Source: Blastococcus haudaquaticus
GTDB taxonomy: Bacteria > Actinomycetota > Actinomycetes > Mycobacteriales > Geodermatophilaceae
DNA length: 64,000 bases
Assembly (NCBI RefSeq): GCF_900230285.1
Contig: NZ_OCNK01000006.1
Location: 62,001 to 126,000 of the forward strand
Direction of reading: 5' to 3'
Shown here: positions 1-8,508 of the stretch, in pieces
Layout of the letters: each line of letters opens with the position of its first letter
Position numbering within the stretch: position 1 is the stretch's first letter
Program-made: the position numbers and the translations under genes
Notes under the pieces: generated by a model
Databases searched by the model: none
What the model was told of the DNA's origin: nothing
What the model saw: only the letters and a program-made list of their open reading frames with translations

Positions 1-378
1 ACGGCCAACGTGGACAAGCGTTCGATGACCTACCTGTACAAGGACGGCAACGACTTCGTCTTCATGGACGGCGACACGTTCGACCAGATCCACGTGCCGG
101 CCGAGACCGTCGGCGAGGGTGCGGACTACCTCCTGGAGAACACCGAGGCCACCGTCGCCGTGAACGAGGGCATCCCGCTCTACGTCGAGCTCCCGGTGAC
201 CATGGAGCTCGTCGTCGAGCACACCGACCCGGGCCTGCAGGGCGACCGCTCCACCGGCGGCACGAAGCCCGCGACGCTGGAGACCGGCGCGCAGATCCAG
301 GTCCCGCTCTTCATCACCACCGGCGAGAAGCTGAAGGTCGACACCCGCGACGGCCGGTACCTCGGCCGCGTCAACTGA
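1..378 (+). CDS. efp: Elongation factor P, C-terminal part (5' truncated by window edge)
   Basis: The reading frame is already open at base 1 and gives 125 codons before the stop; full EF-P is about 187 residues, so roughly the first third (most of the KOW-like domain I, with the lysine-bearing loop) lies outside. The visible part holds the two OB-fold domains, with the typical stretches [21 protein letters not shown] and the end motif [15 protein letters not shown] binds between the P and E sites of the ribosome and relieves stalling at polyproline. It lies 17 bp upstream of nusB in the same orientation, the usual actinobacterial order efp-nusB. Identification is secure; the start cannot be seen. 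Confidence 0.95.
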   Translation, partial: TANVDKRSMTYLYKDGNDFVFMDGDTFDQIHVPAETVGEGADYLLENTEATVAVNEGIPLYVELPVTMELVVEHTDPGLQGDRSTGGTKPATLETGAQIQVPLFITTGEKLKVDTRDGRYLGRVN

Positions 379-395
379 AGTCCGGGTAACCGCAC

Positions 396-803
396 ATGGC
401 CGCCCGCTCCAAGGCGCGCAAGCGCGCCGTCGACGTCCTCTACGAGGCGGAGGTCCGCGGTAGCGACCGGCTGGCGATGCTCCGCGACCGGATCGAGACG
501 GGGAACCCGCCGGTGCCCGAGCACACGATCCGGCTGGTCGAGGGCGTCGCCGAACATGCGGGTCGCATCGACGCGCTGATCGAGGCGCACGCGTCCAACT
601 GGCAGCTCGACCGGCTGCCCGACGTCGACCGCGCGATCCTCCGCATGGCGGTGTTCGAGCTGCTCTGGGCCGACGACGTCCCGGACGTCGTGGTCATCGA
701 CGAGGCGGTGGAGCTGGCGAAGACGCTGTCCACCGACGACTCACCGGCCTACGTCAACGGCGTCCTGGGCGCGATCCTGGCCGCAGAGGTCCCCACCGCC
801 TGA
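396..803 (+). CDS. nusB: Transcription antitermination factor NusB
   Basis: The protein has 135 residues, the normal size of NusB, and is all-helical in character. The N-terminal ARSKARKRAVDVLYEAE segment and the C-terminal VIDEAVELAKTLSTDDSPAYVNGVLGAI segment are diagnostic. NusB pairs with NusE (ribosomal protein S10), binds boxA RNA and supports antitermination and processing of rRNA operon transcripts. It follows efp after 17 bp and is probably co-transcribed. The next gene converges after 18 bp; a 12-bp perfect palindrome (TGACCCGGGTCA, 801-812) starts at the nusB stop codon and is the only structure in that gap. Confidence 0.95.
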   Translation: MAARSKARKRAVDVLYEAEVRGSDRLAMLRDRIETGNPPVPEHTIRLVEGVAEHAGRIDALIEAHASNWQLDRLPDVDRAILRMAVFELLWADDVPDVVVIDEAVELAKTLSTDDSPAYVNGVLGAILAAEVPTA

Positions 804-821
804 CCCGGGTCACGGTGCCGG

Positions 822-1286
822 TCAGGCGCGTGTGGCGGTGAACTCCACCAGGTCGGTCGTGACCTTCGTGCAGTGCAGCCGCAGTCCCCCGGTCGACACA
901 GTCACGCCGTCGGTGCAGGGGAAGGTCTCGCGTCCCACCCGTAAGGTCGCCTGGCCGTCGCGGATGTGGTCGAGCGAGATGGTCGTCCCGAGGACCTGCA
1001 CGAGCGAGCCGGTCCCCCCGAGCGTGACAGAGCACGAGTTCCCGGAGCAGGACAACACGGCCACGCTGCCGGAGACGGTTCGGCCCGGCTGACCTGGCTG
1101 CCCGGGGGCACCGGGAGAACCGGACGCGCCGGCCGACCCGGGCGCACCCGGAGAGCCGGGCTGGCCGGAAGCACCGGCTGCGCTGCTGGAACTGCTGTAA
1201 CCCGAGGGGCTCCAGCACGCCGTCAGCAGGCCGAGCAACAGCACTGGGAGCAGGACCCGCGAGGAGAACTGACCGCGCCGGTTCAC
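822..1286 (-). CDS. Lipoprotein with a short collagen-like Gly-X-Y stretch
   Basis: The 154-residue product starts (GTG) with a lipoprotein signal peptide: MNRRGQFSSRV, a hydrophobic core, and the lipobox LLTAC (Cys near residue 24). A Ser-rich linker follows, then about ten uninterrupted Gly-X-Y triplets (residues about 38-68, many GQP, GSP, GAP), then a compact domain with three further cysteines and predicted beta structure. I do not recognise the C-terminal domain. The gene begins 7 bp after the stop of the upstream LuxR-type regulator on the same strand, so the two are likely co-transcribed. Predicted location is the outer face of the membrane. A collagen-like stretch this short would form at most a small trimer; it could also be just a flexible linker. 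Confidence 0.75.
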   Translation of the reverse strand: MNRRGQFSSRVLLPVLLLGLLTACWSPSGYSSSSSAAGASGQPGSPGAPGSAGASGSPGAPGQPGQPGRTVSGSVAVLSCSGNSCSVTLGGTGSLVQVLGTTISLDHIRDGQATLRVGRETFPCTDGVTVSTGGLRLHCTKVTTDLVEFTATRA

Positions 1287-1293
1287 GACCGGA

Positions 1294-3957
1294 TCACCAG
1301 GGTCCGTCCGCGGCGAGCGCCGTCTCGAGGGCAGCCCGGCTGTTGATGCCGAGCTTGTCGTACACGTGCGCCAGGTGGGTCTCCACCGTGCGGACGGACA
1401 AAACGAGCCGCTCCGCGATCGCGTGGTTGCTGAGGCCCTCAGCGGCCCACGCGGCGATCTGCTGCTCGCGGCGGGACAGCGCGTACGGGCTGAGTCGCGA
1501 GAGGGCGGGCGTCGTCAGGCCGCCGGCGGCTCGTGCGAGGCCGACCGCCAGTGCGCCGGAGGCAGCCGCACGGCGACGGTGGCCCGCGGCCCGGTGCGCT
1601 GCTGCGGCCTGCGCCGCGGCGTCCGCGGCCAGGACGCGCAGGCCGCGCAGTCGGAACTCTGCCGCGACGTCGTCGAGCTGCTCGCCGAGCCCACGGACGG
1701 CAGCGTCCGCCTGAGCCGCGAGCAGACCGGCGAACGTCCCTCCGATGTCCGTGGCGACCTCGCGGAGTCGTCCGGCGACGGTGCCGACGCGGCCGAGTCG
1801 AGCAGCTGTGTGCAGGCTGCGTCCCTCCAGCGCGAGCTGTCCCGCTTCTCCGGCCGTGAGAGCGGCACTCAATGCCAGCCGGCCCGCCTCCCGCTCGCGC
1901 CCGGCGGTTGCCGCCGTCCATGCCTGCGCAAGCAGCAATTCCGCGTCGAAGCAGCGCACTGCACGGTCGCTCGGCACGCCCAGCAGGATGGCCTCTGCCG
2001 AGGACTTCTCCCCGCGTAGCGCCTGGACCTCGGCCTGCTTCGCCTGGCACAGGGCGAGGACTCCGAGGGGGTCGCACGCGCTCAGTCCCGAGGCCGCCTC
2101 GGCGAGCCAGTGCTCTGCGTCCTGCAACCGGCCGGCGGCGAGTGCGGCGAGCCCCTGCCCTAGGGCAGCCACCGCGTCCGCCGCGGACCGCGGGCGAGCC
2201 ATCGTGCGCTCGTGGAGCTCGACCGCCCTGGCCTCGAGGCGATTCACTCGGCCGTCGAGGTCGAGGGCGAGGAGCTCGGCAACGAGGAGGCCGGCCCGGA
2301 CCGACTGGCTCTCGGTGTCGGAGGTCGAGGCTTCCAGGGCTGCCCACCCGCGCTTCGCCGCCACCACTGCCTCGTCCGCCCGGCCGAGCAGCCCGAGGCC
2401 AAGCGTTGACGCCAGCGAGGTCCACGGCGCGGCAGCGTGAGTGGCCGGTGGGTCGGGGCGGGGATCGGCGGAGAGATCGACATCTCCGGACAGCATCCGG
2501 AGCAGGGACTCCGCGCCGGTCAGGGCGTCAGCCCCGCCGCTCGAGCGGTCGGTACGGGCCAGGGCCAGTGCGTCGTCCCAACGACCGAGCCCGAGCATGA
2601 GGTTCAACATGCGGGTGACCGCGAGACTGCGGCCCTCGGGCAGGTGCCGCTGCATCGGCGTGCCCCCTGCCACGGCCTCGGCCTGCTCGGGGTCCGCGAG
2701 CCACCGCAGCGCCTCGGCGAGAGCAGTCTGCGCCGCCACCGACGGCCCGTGCTCCAGCGCAGCCCGGGCAAGGCGCTCGGCCAGCCGGGAGTCGGACCGG
2801 GCGTTCGCCTCGGCGGCTGCCCGGGCCAGCACGGGCGGGTCGGCCGGAGAGACGCCCAGCTCGAGGAGCAGCGGTCCGATGCGAGCGGGGTTCTCCCGAG
2901 CCCACCGGCGGACGCACTGGGTGCTGGCGAGCCTGGTGCGGAAGTCGCTCGCGGCCGAGTGAGGCATCGCGGCGCACAGGACCTTGGCGTCCAGCGGGCG
3001 GGCCACTCGTGCGACCGGTCGCTGGCCGTCGGTCTGGACGGTCACGAGTCCTCGACGCTCCAGTGCGGCGACGACGTCGGACGAGCTCAGCGCGACCAGG
3101 TCGGGGAGTTCGAGCTCCCCGATGAGGGCCAGCAGCTCCATGGTCGCGCGCTCGTCGTCGCCGATGTCGCCCATCAGGGTGCGGACGACCTCGCACAGGC
3201 GGTCGGTGAGGACCGGGTCGCCGTCCCACTGCCACAGCTCGTCGTACCGGTCCAGCCGCGACACCTGCAGCCCGGCCTCGACGACCTCACGGAGGAGGAC
3301 GGCGTTCCCCGCGGACGCCTCGTGAAGTTCCTGACATGTTCGCGACGTCGGGCGGCCACCCAGTCGCGCGGTGAGCAGCTCGGTCACGTGGGACAGCGCG
3401 AGCGGGCGCAGTTCCACCTGGGCCGCCAGTCCGTCGTGCCACAGCGCCTTGACGAGGTCGGGCGCGCGTGCCCCGCCTAGGACCGTCACCACGGCGTCGG
3501 CCATCCGGGTCAGGACCAGTTTGTGCACCAGTGCGGCGGAGACGTCGTCCAACAGGTGGGCGTCGTCGACGACGATGAGGGGACGGGGCTGACCGGGTCC
3601 TGCGTCGAAGGCCGCCGCGAGCGCCTGCCACATGGCCGTCGTATCGGTCGCGGCTGCCCCCGGCGGAACGAGGTGCGCCACCGCCTCCAACGGGATTGCC
3701 GAGGCCGCACGTGTGCCGGTGACCCACTCCGTGCGCCGGTTCCCTTGGTCCAAGGCAGCGACCGCTTCCCGCGCCAGGCGGGTGCGACCCGAACCGCCCG
3801 GTCCCGACACGACGACGGCCGAGACGTCGGTGTCGCTCAGCTCGGCGAGGACGGTCGCCAGCTTGTGATCCCTGTCGACGAACGGCCAGCGCCGGATGGC
3901 ATGGGGGAGGGGATCGGTACATGCGGCATAGCGATGCTCGACTGCAATTTCAGACAT
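1294..3957 (-). CDS. LuxR-family regulator with N-terminal AAA/STAND ATPase (LAL type)
   Basis: The 887-residue protein has the architecture of large ATP-binding LuxR regulators: a P-loop at residues 52-59 (GPGGSGRT), a Walker B-like strand ([13 protein letters not shown], about 125-140), a long helical repeat region rich in Ala/Leu (about 340-800), and a C-terminal LuxR helix-turn-helix ([19 protein letters not shown], about 820-880). The invariant P-loop lysine is replaced by arginine, so ATP hydrolysis is uncertain. The start ATG has GAGGGAG about 10 bp upstream. It is transcribed away from the glycine-rich peptide genes and toward the lipoprotein gene, with which it probably forms an operon. 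Its position makes it the obvious candidate regulator of the peptide/protease cassette, but no binding site is proven. Confidence 0.85.
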   Translation of the reverse strand: MSEIAVEHRYAACTDPLPHAIRRWPFVDRDHKLATVLAELSDTDVSAVVVSGPGGSGRTRLAREAVAALDQGNRRTEWVTGTRAASAIPLEAVAHLVPPGAAATDTTAMWQALAAAFDAGPGQPRPLIVVDDAHLLDDVSAALVHKLVLTRMADAVVTVLGGARAPDLVKALWHDGLAAQVELRPLALSHVTELLTARLGGRPTSRTCQELHEASAGNAVLLREVVEAGLQVSRLDRYDELWQWDGDPVLTDRLCEVVRTLMGDIGDDERATMELLALIGELELPDLVALSSSDVVAALERRGLVTVQTDGQRPVARVARPLDAKVLCAAMPHSAASDFRTRLASTQCVRRWARENPARIGPLLLELGVSPADPPVLARAAAEANARSDSRLAERLARAALEHGPSVAAQTALAEALRWLADPEQAEAVAGGTPMQRHLPEGRSLAVTRMLNLMLGLGRWDDALALARTDRSSGGADALTGAESLLRMLSGDVDLSADPRPDPPATHAAAPWTSLASTLGLGLLGRADEAVVAAKRGWAALEASTSDTESQSVRAGLLVAELLALDLDGRVNRLEARAVELHERTMARPRSAADAVAALGQGLAALAAGRLQDAEHWLAEAASGLSACDPLGVLALCQAKQAEVQALRGEKSSAEAILLGVPSDRAVRCFDAELLLAQAWTAATAGREREAGRLALSAALTAGEAGQLALEGRSLHTAARLGRVGTVAGRLREVATDIGGTFAGLLAAQADAAVRGLGEQLDDVAAEFRLRGLRVLAADAAAQAAAAHRAAGHRRRAAASGALAVGLARAAGGLTTPALSRLSPYALSRREQQIAAWAAEGLSNHAIAERLVLSVRTVETHLAHVYDKLGINSRAALETALAADGPW

Positions 3958-4573
3958 GCCCGACCCGCTCCCTCGTTGCCACGCTGCTTGGCCGCGGGGC
4001 CCCCACGTCGGCCCAGACTCCTGCTACGAGACGGTGCGGGCAAGTTGCGTCCGCACGAGATCCGAAATTTGACCCGGCGCACTCGGGGGCGCACGGTCCG
4101 CACTGCGTGGACCGTCGGTCCGGCTACGTAGCAGGGTGGCGTCGCCGGACCGCGCCGGGGCGCACCATGGACGTCGGCGGCCAGCGCGATCACCTGCGGG
4201 GAGCGGTCTGCCCGGTTCATGGAGGTGGCCATGTGCTGCGACGGGTGCGGGAACGGCGCGTCGACGACCGGCGCGGCCGACCACCGGGGCGGTGAGCTCG
4301 TGCGCGGCAAGGACGGGACCCGGGGCCGGGACGGAGCGTCCGACGTGCGGGTGGTCGCCCTCAGTGTCACCCTCCAATTGAGCGGCGGGCACCGCGACGC
4401 CCGACCCGGCACGGGGTGCGGTGGCGCTGGTCGCGGCGGCGGCACGGGGCAGGGCGCCCCGTAGTTCGCCTCACCCGTCGGCACAGGTGGCGTGCGCGGA
4501 CCCGCTGCGCCGGCCGACGTGTCAGGCCTCGGGCCCAGGCGCCGTTACGCCGCCACGTGCGGCGCGGTTCTGT
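3958..4573. other. Non-coding region upstream of the LuxR-type regulator and peptide cassette
   Basis: About 600 bp without a convincing gene. The open frames here are short, lack ribosome binding sites and have no recognisable protein motif. It should hold the promoter of the minus-strand regulator (start at 3957) and possibly distal control sites for the plus-strand peptide genes. I see no tRNA, riboswitch or mobile-element signature. Confidence 0.4.
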
Positions 4574-5094
4574 CTTCACCATTCGTGCGTGCGCGGCAAC
4601 TTTCCGCAGTGCGTATCGGAATCCGGGTCCTACGTGACCGCGGCCGGATGTCGCGTATTGCAGGTCCGATCATTGCGTGTCGCCACCGGCGTTCCCCGTG
4701 CCATTTCAGGTTGTCGACCCATGGCCAGCGACTCACTATCTGTTCACCGGATTCGGTGTGAATTCGGTGTTCGGGCGGGAGCGGGGGAGTCCCACCGTTG
4801 TGTCGGTGCATCCTTCTGCTGGCTCTTGCCATTCTCTCGGGGGCATTCCCCCGGCTACGAGGAGGAATCATGTTCGCAGACCAGACCGTCGAGCTCCTGC
4901 CGGCGCGCACCACCATGACCGCCAGCGGCTGCGGGTGTGGAAGCCGTCGCCGGGGCGGCAACGGGGGACGGGGCGGCAACGGCGGAACGGCCATCAGCGT
5001 GCTCGCCGTGAACATCGCGGGGGTGAACCTCGGTGACCAGAACGCCGGGGCCTTCGCCAACGGTGGCGCCGGCGGCGCCGGCGGCAACGGCTGA
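4574..5094 (+). repeat. Tandem duplication, copy A (leader region plus peptide gene)
   Basis: This roughly 520-bp unit is repeated at 5258-5778 with a constant offset of 684 bp. The similarity starts at CTTCACC, covers about 296 bp of upstream sequence and the complete 225-bp peptide gene, and stops at the stop codon. Shared upstream blocks include CATTGCGTGTCGCCAC, CGTTCCCCGTGCCATTT, CCACCGTTGTGTCGGTGCAT, GGGGGCATTCCCC and CGAGGAGGAATCATG. GGGGGCATTCCCC is a small inverted repeat directly before the ribosome binding site. Both copies keep the long leader, which argues that the leader carries conserved promoter or regulatory function. Confidence 0.9.
4870..5094 (+). CDS. Glycine-rich 74-residue peptide, copy A (candidate precursor peptide)
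   Basis: The start ATG is fixed by AGGAGG six bases upstream and by identity with the second copy. Residues 1-18 are non-glycine-rich and leader-like, with VELLPARTT; residues 19-25 hold two cysteines (SGCGCGS), followed by RRR and glycine/asparagine repeats (GGNGGRGGNGG, 29-39), a hydrophobic VN-containing core (44-54), then GDQNAGAFANGG and a Gly/Ala tail. There is no signal peptide or transmembrane helix. I know no family for it. Two copies, strong translation signals, and a downstream membrane protease with a peptide-recognition-like domain suggest the substrate of a ribosomal peptide maturation system. A structural or amyloid-like glycine-rich protein is the main alternative. Confidence 0.75.
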   Translation: MFADQTVELLPARTTMTASGCGCGSRRRGGNGGRGGNGGTAISVLAVNIAGVNLGDQNAGAFANGGAGGAGGNG

Positions 5095-5157
5095 CCGAGG
5101 GCTGCCGGCGCCGGAGCTCTGGCTGAGGAGTCGCTGGCCGGCTCCGGGTGACGTCGG

Positions 5158-5208
5158 GACCCGTGAAACGGGTCGGGTGCGGGGGGCGACCGTCCGGTCG
5201 CCCCCCGC
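5158..5208 (+). terminator. Two adjacent hairpins after peptide gene A
   Basis: A 7-bp stem (5158-5164 with 5168-5174, loop GAA) is followed by a perfect 13-bp GC stem with a 4-nt loop (5179-5191 with 5196-5208). There is no T-run, as is common for terminators in high-GC actinobacteria. It would separate the transcript of peptide A from copy B, which has its own duplicated upstream region. Confidence 0.65.
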
Positions 5209-5257
5209 TGTCCGTGGTGACAGGGGTATGACGCCCGGACCTCGTGCCCGAGCCGCC

Positions 5258-5778
5258 CTTCACCGTTCGTGCGGAGGCCGCGACAATCCGCATTGCGTGT
5301 CGCAATCCTGGTCCTACGTGAGGGGCGCCGGACGCCGCGTACTGATCGTCCGATGATTGCGTGTCGCCACGCGCGTTCCCCGTGCCATTTCCGGTTGCTG
5401 TCCCCATGGCCGGCGACCCAGGATCTGTTTACCGGGTTCGTTCTGAAGTCGGTGTCCAGGCGGGAGCGGGGGAATTCCCACCGTTGTGTCGGTGCATTCT
5501 TCCGCTGGCTCCTGCCAATTCCCGGGGGCATTCCCCGTCTACGAGGAGGAATCATGTTCGCAGACCAGACCGTCGAGCTCCTGCCGGCGCGCACCACGAT
5601 GACCGCCAGCGGCTGCGGGTGTGGGAGCCGTCGCCGGGGCGGCAACGGGGGACGGGGCGGCAACGGTGGAACGGCCATCAGCCTCGTCGCCGTGAACTTC
5701 GCGCTGGTGAACGGCGGCGACCAGAACGCCGGGGCCTTCGCCAACGGCGGGTCCGGCGGCGCCGGCGGCAACGCCTGA
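5258..5778 (+). repeat. Tandem duplication, copy B (leader region plus peptide gene)
   Basis: Second copy of the unit at 4574-5094. The upstream part has diverged by substitutions with little net length change, while the first 43 codons of the gene differ only at silent sites. The block ATTGCGTGTCGC appears twice in this copy (about 5293 and 5354) and, with one copy altered, at the matching places in copy A. This makes it a candidate regulator-binding repeat. Confidence 0.9.
5554..5778 (+). CDS. Glycine-rich 74-residue peptide, copy B (candidate precursor peptide)
   Basis: Same length and start context (CGAGGAGGAATC before ATG) as copy A. Residues 1-43 are identical to copy A; the seven differences are at 44, 45, 49, 51, 54, 67 and 74, so all variation sits in the hydrophobic core and C-terminal tail. 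This split into an invariant front and a variable back is what is known from families of ribosomal precursor peptides with a conserved leader, but it could also reflect a structural protein with a constant N-terminal domain. The gene ends 105 bp before the M50-type membrane protein, with a strong hairpin in between. Function not known. Confidence 0.75.
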   Translation: MFADQTVELLPARTTMTASGCGCGSRRRGGNGGRGGNGGTAISLVAVNFALVNGGDQNAGAFANGGSGGAGGNA

Positions 5779-5817
5779 CACCAGCTGACGCGGCCGCGCC
5801 GATGACGGTGCGGTTCC

Positions 5818-5858
5818 GGGAGGGAGAGGTGGCTGGTCACCGGCCGCCTCTCCCTCCC
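5818..5858 (+). terminator. Hairpin between peptide gene B and the membrane protease gene (possible attenuator)
   Basis: A perfect 12-bp stem (5818-5829 with 5847-5858) extends by four further pairs (one T-G) around a short loop. No T-run follows. Its place directly after the peptide gene and 25 bp before the start of the protease gene suits partial termination, which would give many peptide transcripts and few protease transcripts. This is inference from position. Confidence 0.6.
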
Positions 5859-5883
5859 GCACAGCGGGAGAGGACGAGTCGGC

Positions 5884-8439
5884 ATGACGACGACCATCGC
5901 GGAGCTTCACCAGGAGCGCCCGGCCGAAGCACCGGGAGGGGAGCAGCGCCCGCCCGCCCCCGCCGGACCAGCAGCCGGGCCCGCGGGTGCGGCGGCCGCC
6001 GATCTCGCCGTCCCGCTGCATCGGACCGAGGGCGTCGAACTCCTCGGTGAGTACCAAGGCTCCGGCTATCAGACCCGGAAGTTCCTGGTCCGCCGGTCCG
6101 ACGGGCAGGTCATGCAGCTGCCCGAACTGCTGTACCGGATCGCCGAGGCGCTGGACGGGCGGGACGCCGGCCGGATCGCCGACGATCTCGGTCGCCGGTT
6201 CGCCGAGGAACTCGACGAGCCGCTGACCCCCGAGCAGGTGCGCTACCTGGTCGACGAGAGGTTGCGCCCGGTCGGCATCGTGGCCGCCGATGCGGCCGAG
6301 GACACCTCCGCGGCGTCGCCGGCTCCGGTCATGCCCGATCTCCTATTGGCGCTGCGGTACCGGGTCGGCGTCATCCCCGCCGCGGTCGCCTGGCGCATCG
6401 CGGGAGTCTTCGAAGGTTTCTTCACCCGGCCGGCCTGGGTCGCGGCGCTCACCGCGTTCGTCGTGGTCGATGCGGCCGTCCTGCTCTCCGTCGACGGCCT
6501 CTTCGCCACGCTCCTCACGGGTGTGACCGACTACATCAGGCATCCGCAGCTGGTGCTCGTGCTCTTCGGGCTGATGGTGCTGGCGAACGTCTTCCACGAG
6601 TGCGGTCACGTCACCGCCTGCCGCTACGGAGGCGCCCGGCCCGGCGAGATGGGGCTCGGGCTCTACATCGTTTGGCCGGCGCTGTACAGCAACGTCACGG
6701 ATGCCTACCGCCTGGACCGGACAGGTCGGCTGCGTACCGATCTTGGCGGCGTCTACTTCAACGCCATCTCCATGACCGTCGTGGGTGTCCTGTACCTGCA
6801 CACCGGTGAACCATGGGTGCTCGTCGCCCTGCTGACCATGCACACCGAGACGGCCGCACAGTTCCTCCCGTCGATCCGGCTGGACGGCTACTACATGCTC
6901 GGCGACATCGCCGGCGTCCCCGAGCTGTTCGGCTACGTCGGCCCCGTGCTCCGCAGCGCGCTCCCCGGTCGGCCCACGGACCCGAAGGTCCGGCAGCTCC
7001 GCCCGTGGTCCCGGCGGCTGATCGTGCTGTGGGTCGCCCTCACGGTGCCGCTGCTGACTTTCTACCTCGTCGTCTTCCTGCTGGTTCTGCCGCGCGCCCT
7101 CCCCTACGTCTGGCAAGCGGTCCTGGAGTACCAGCGGACGGTCGAGGGCGCGATGCAGAACGGCGACATCGGGACCCTGTCGTTGAGCGTCCTGCAGTTC
7201 GTGCTCCTCGTCCTTCCCTGGCTCGGCACCGTGCTCATGGCGACCCTGACCTACCGCATGGTCCAGCCCCTGCTGGCCCGGCGGTGGCCGTGGTTCGCCC
7301 CGCGGGAGGGGAGGGGTGCCCGTCTGCGCCGGTCGTTGGCGTGGGCCGCGGCCGGGGGGTCCGCCGTCGTGCTGCTGGTCCGGGTCGCGCTCGTCGCCGA
7401 GTCGGCTCCCGCCGGCACGGCCGAGGAGCGGGTCGCGAACGCGGCGGCGGCCGTCATGCGGGTCGGGCGCGAGGCGGCGCCCGCAGTGCCGGTCGGTGAC
7501 ATCGCAGTGCGGGATCAGGTCGCCGGCTGGGGGTGGCTCACGGCGGCCTTCGACCGTCACCCCGACGCGCTCACCGCGGCGCGCGAGGTGGCTGTCCTGT
7601 CCGTCCTGGTGATGGTCCTCTCGCTGCTGGTCATCGCCTGGCAGCGGCGCTGGCCGGCGGCTGCGGTCGTCGCCACGCTCGCCGCCGCAGCGGTGATGGG
7701 ACCGGTCGTGTCCCTCTTCGGTGTGCTGACCGCGGCGGGTCTCTCAGCGGGATGGGGGGCGGCCGGCACGGCCCTCCTCGTGCTGGCCCAGGGGCGCAGG
7801 CACGGGCGGCACCGCCGGCGGCAGCATCGCTGGCTGCACCCGTCGCTCACGGTCCTGGGTGCGGTGTGCCTCGGGGTGGCCGTCCTGACCGAACCGATGC
7901 TGATCGTCGCTCTCGCGGCGGTAGGACTCGTCCAGGTGCTGCGCGGGACGGCGGTGACCCCGACCCGGGCGACGTGGGCCGGACTCGTGCTCGGCACCGC
8001 CGCCCTGATCGGCCTGGCGGTGGCGATAGTCCCCGGTCGCCTCGACCAGCCGATGTCGACCGGCCTGGCCGACGTGCAGCAGCAGGTCGTGCTCGGTCTC
8101 GCCGGCCTCGTGGTGCTGGCGGCCGTAGGCCTGCGGCTGGTGCCGGTGCCGGCGCTCCTCGTGGCCTCCCTGCTCGTGCCCGCGGCGCTCATGCTGCCCG
8201 GCAGCGACGGTGTCCTGCCCGTTCTCGTCGCGACCACGGCGGGTCTGGGGGCGCTGCTCCTCGCCGACCTGCTGCGTCTGCCGCCGACGGAGCGTCGGCA
8301 TCCCCTGGTCCGGGGGATCATCGCCATACCGGTCGTCGTGGTGGTCCTGGTTGGCCTGCTCTACCTCCCGGCCGGCTCCGGGAGCAGCCAGACGGAGCTA
8401 CCCGCGACCGCGCCGTCGGTGGGCGCCGCCACGGACTAG
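5884..8439 (+). CDS. Polytopic membrane protein with PqqD/RRE-like N-terminus and M50 (site-2-protease type) zinc motif
   Basis: The 851-residue protein begins with a Pro/Ala-rich stretch (1-44). A soluble segment (about 46-135, HRTEGVELLGEYQG to RLRPVGIV) follows whose pattern of short strands and a helical part resembles PqqD-like peptide-recognition (RRE) domains. A membrane part of perhaps 14-15 helices comes next. The zinc motif HECGH is at residues 238-242 at the end of a hydrophobic helix, and the third-ligand motif LDGYY at 333-337 (Asp334), as in M50 intramembrane proteases and in peptide-processing relatives such as YydH. The C-terminal half (about 480-850) is additional membrane segments of unknown role. 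It follows two glycine-rich peptide genes and precedes a methyltransferase. Maturation or export of those peptides is the natural reading; the RRE assignment is tentative. Confidence 0.8.
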   Translation: MTTTIAELHQERPAEAPGGEQRPPAPAGPAAGPAGAAAADLAVPLHRTEGVELLGEYQGSGYQTRKFLVRRSDGQVMQLPELLYRIAEALDGRDAGRIADDLGRRFAEELDEPLTPEQVRYLVDERLRPVGIVAADAAEDTSAASPAPVMPDLLLALRYRVGVIPAAVAWRIAGVFEGFFTRPAWVAALTAFVVVDAAVLLSVDGLFATLLTGVTDYIRHPQLVLVLFGLMVLANVFHECGHVTACRYGGARPGEMGLGLYIVWPALYSNVTDAYRLDRTGRLRTDLGGVYFNAISMTVVGVLYLHTGEPWVLVALLTMHTETAAQFLPSIRLDGYYMLGDIAGVPELFGYVGPVLRSALPGRPTDPKVRQLRPWSRRLIVLWVALTVPLLTFYLVVFLLVLPRALPYVWQAVLEYQRTVEGAMQNGDIGTLSLSVLQFVLLVLPWLGTVLMATLTYRMVQPLLARRWPWFAPREGRGARLRRSLAWAAAGGSAVVLLVRVALVAESAPAGTAEERVANAAAAVMRVGREAAPAVPVGDIAVRDQVAGWGWLTAAFDRHPDALTAAREVAVLSVLVMVLSLLVIAWQRRWPAAAVVATLAAAAVMGPVVSLFGVLTAAGLSAGWGAAGTALLVLAQGRRHGRHRRRQHRWLHPSLTVLGAVCLGVAVLTEPMLIVALAAVGLVQVLRGTAVTPTRATWAGLVLGTAALIGLAVAIVPGRLDQPMSTGLADVQQQVVLGLAGLVVLAAVGLRLVPVPALLVASLLVPAALMLPGSDGVLPVLVATTAGLGALLLADLLRLPPTERRHPLVRGIIAIPVVVVVLVGLLYLPAGSGSSQTELPATAPSVGAATD

Positions 8440-8508
8440 CCGACAGCGTGATCCGGAGCTGACCGCACTTCCCGGCGGTGAACCCGCCCCCGCCCGGAGG
8501 GGGATGCG

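Noticed and set aside
4798-4869. An N-terminal extension of peptide A with a hydrophobic segment (MCRCILLLALAILSG)
   Set aside because: It lies before the strong ribosome binding site, and the matching region of copy B does not code for the same hydrophobic sequence, so it is leader DNA.
4870-5778. PE_PGRS-like or collagen-like identity for the glycine-rich peptides
   Set aside because: There is no PE domain, no Gly-X-Y periodicity and the length is only 74 residues; the GGNGG runs are short.
4545-5897. A 450-codon minus-strand open frame across both peptide genes with Pro-rich repeats
   Set aside because: It is the antisense of the duplicated unit; the repeats in it follow from the tandem duplication, and the plus strand has strong ribosome binding sites and a conserved peptide.
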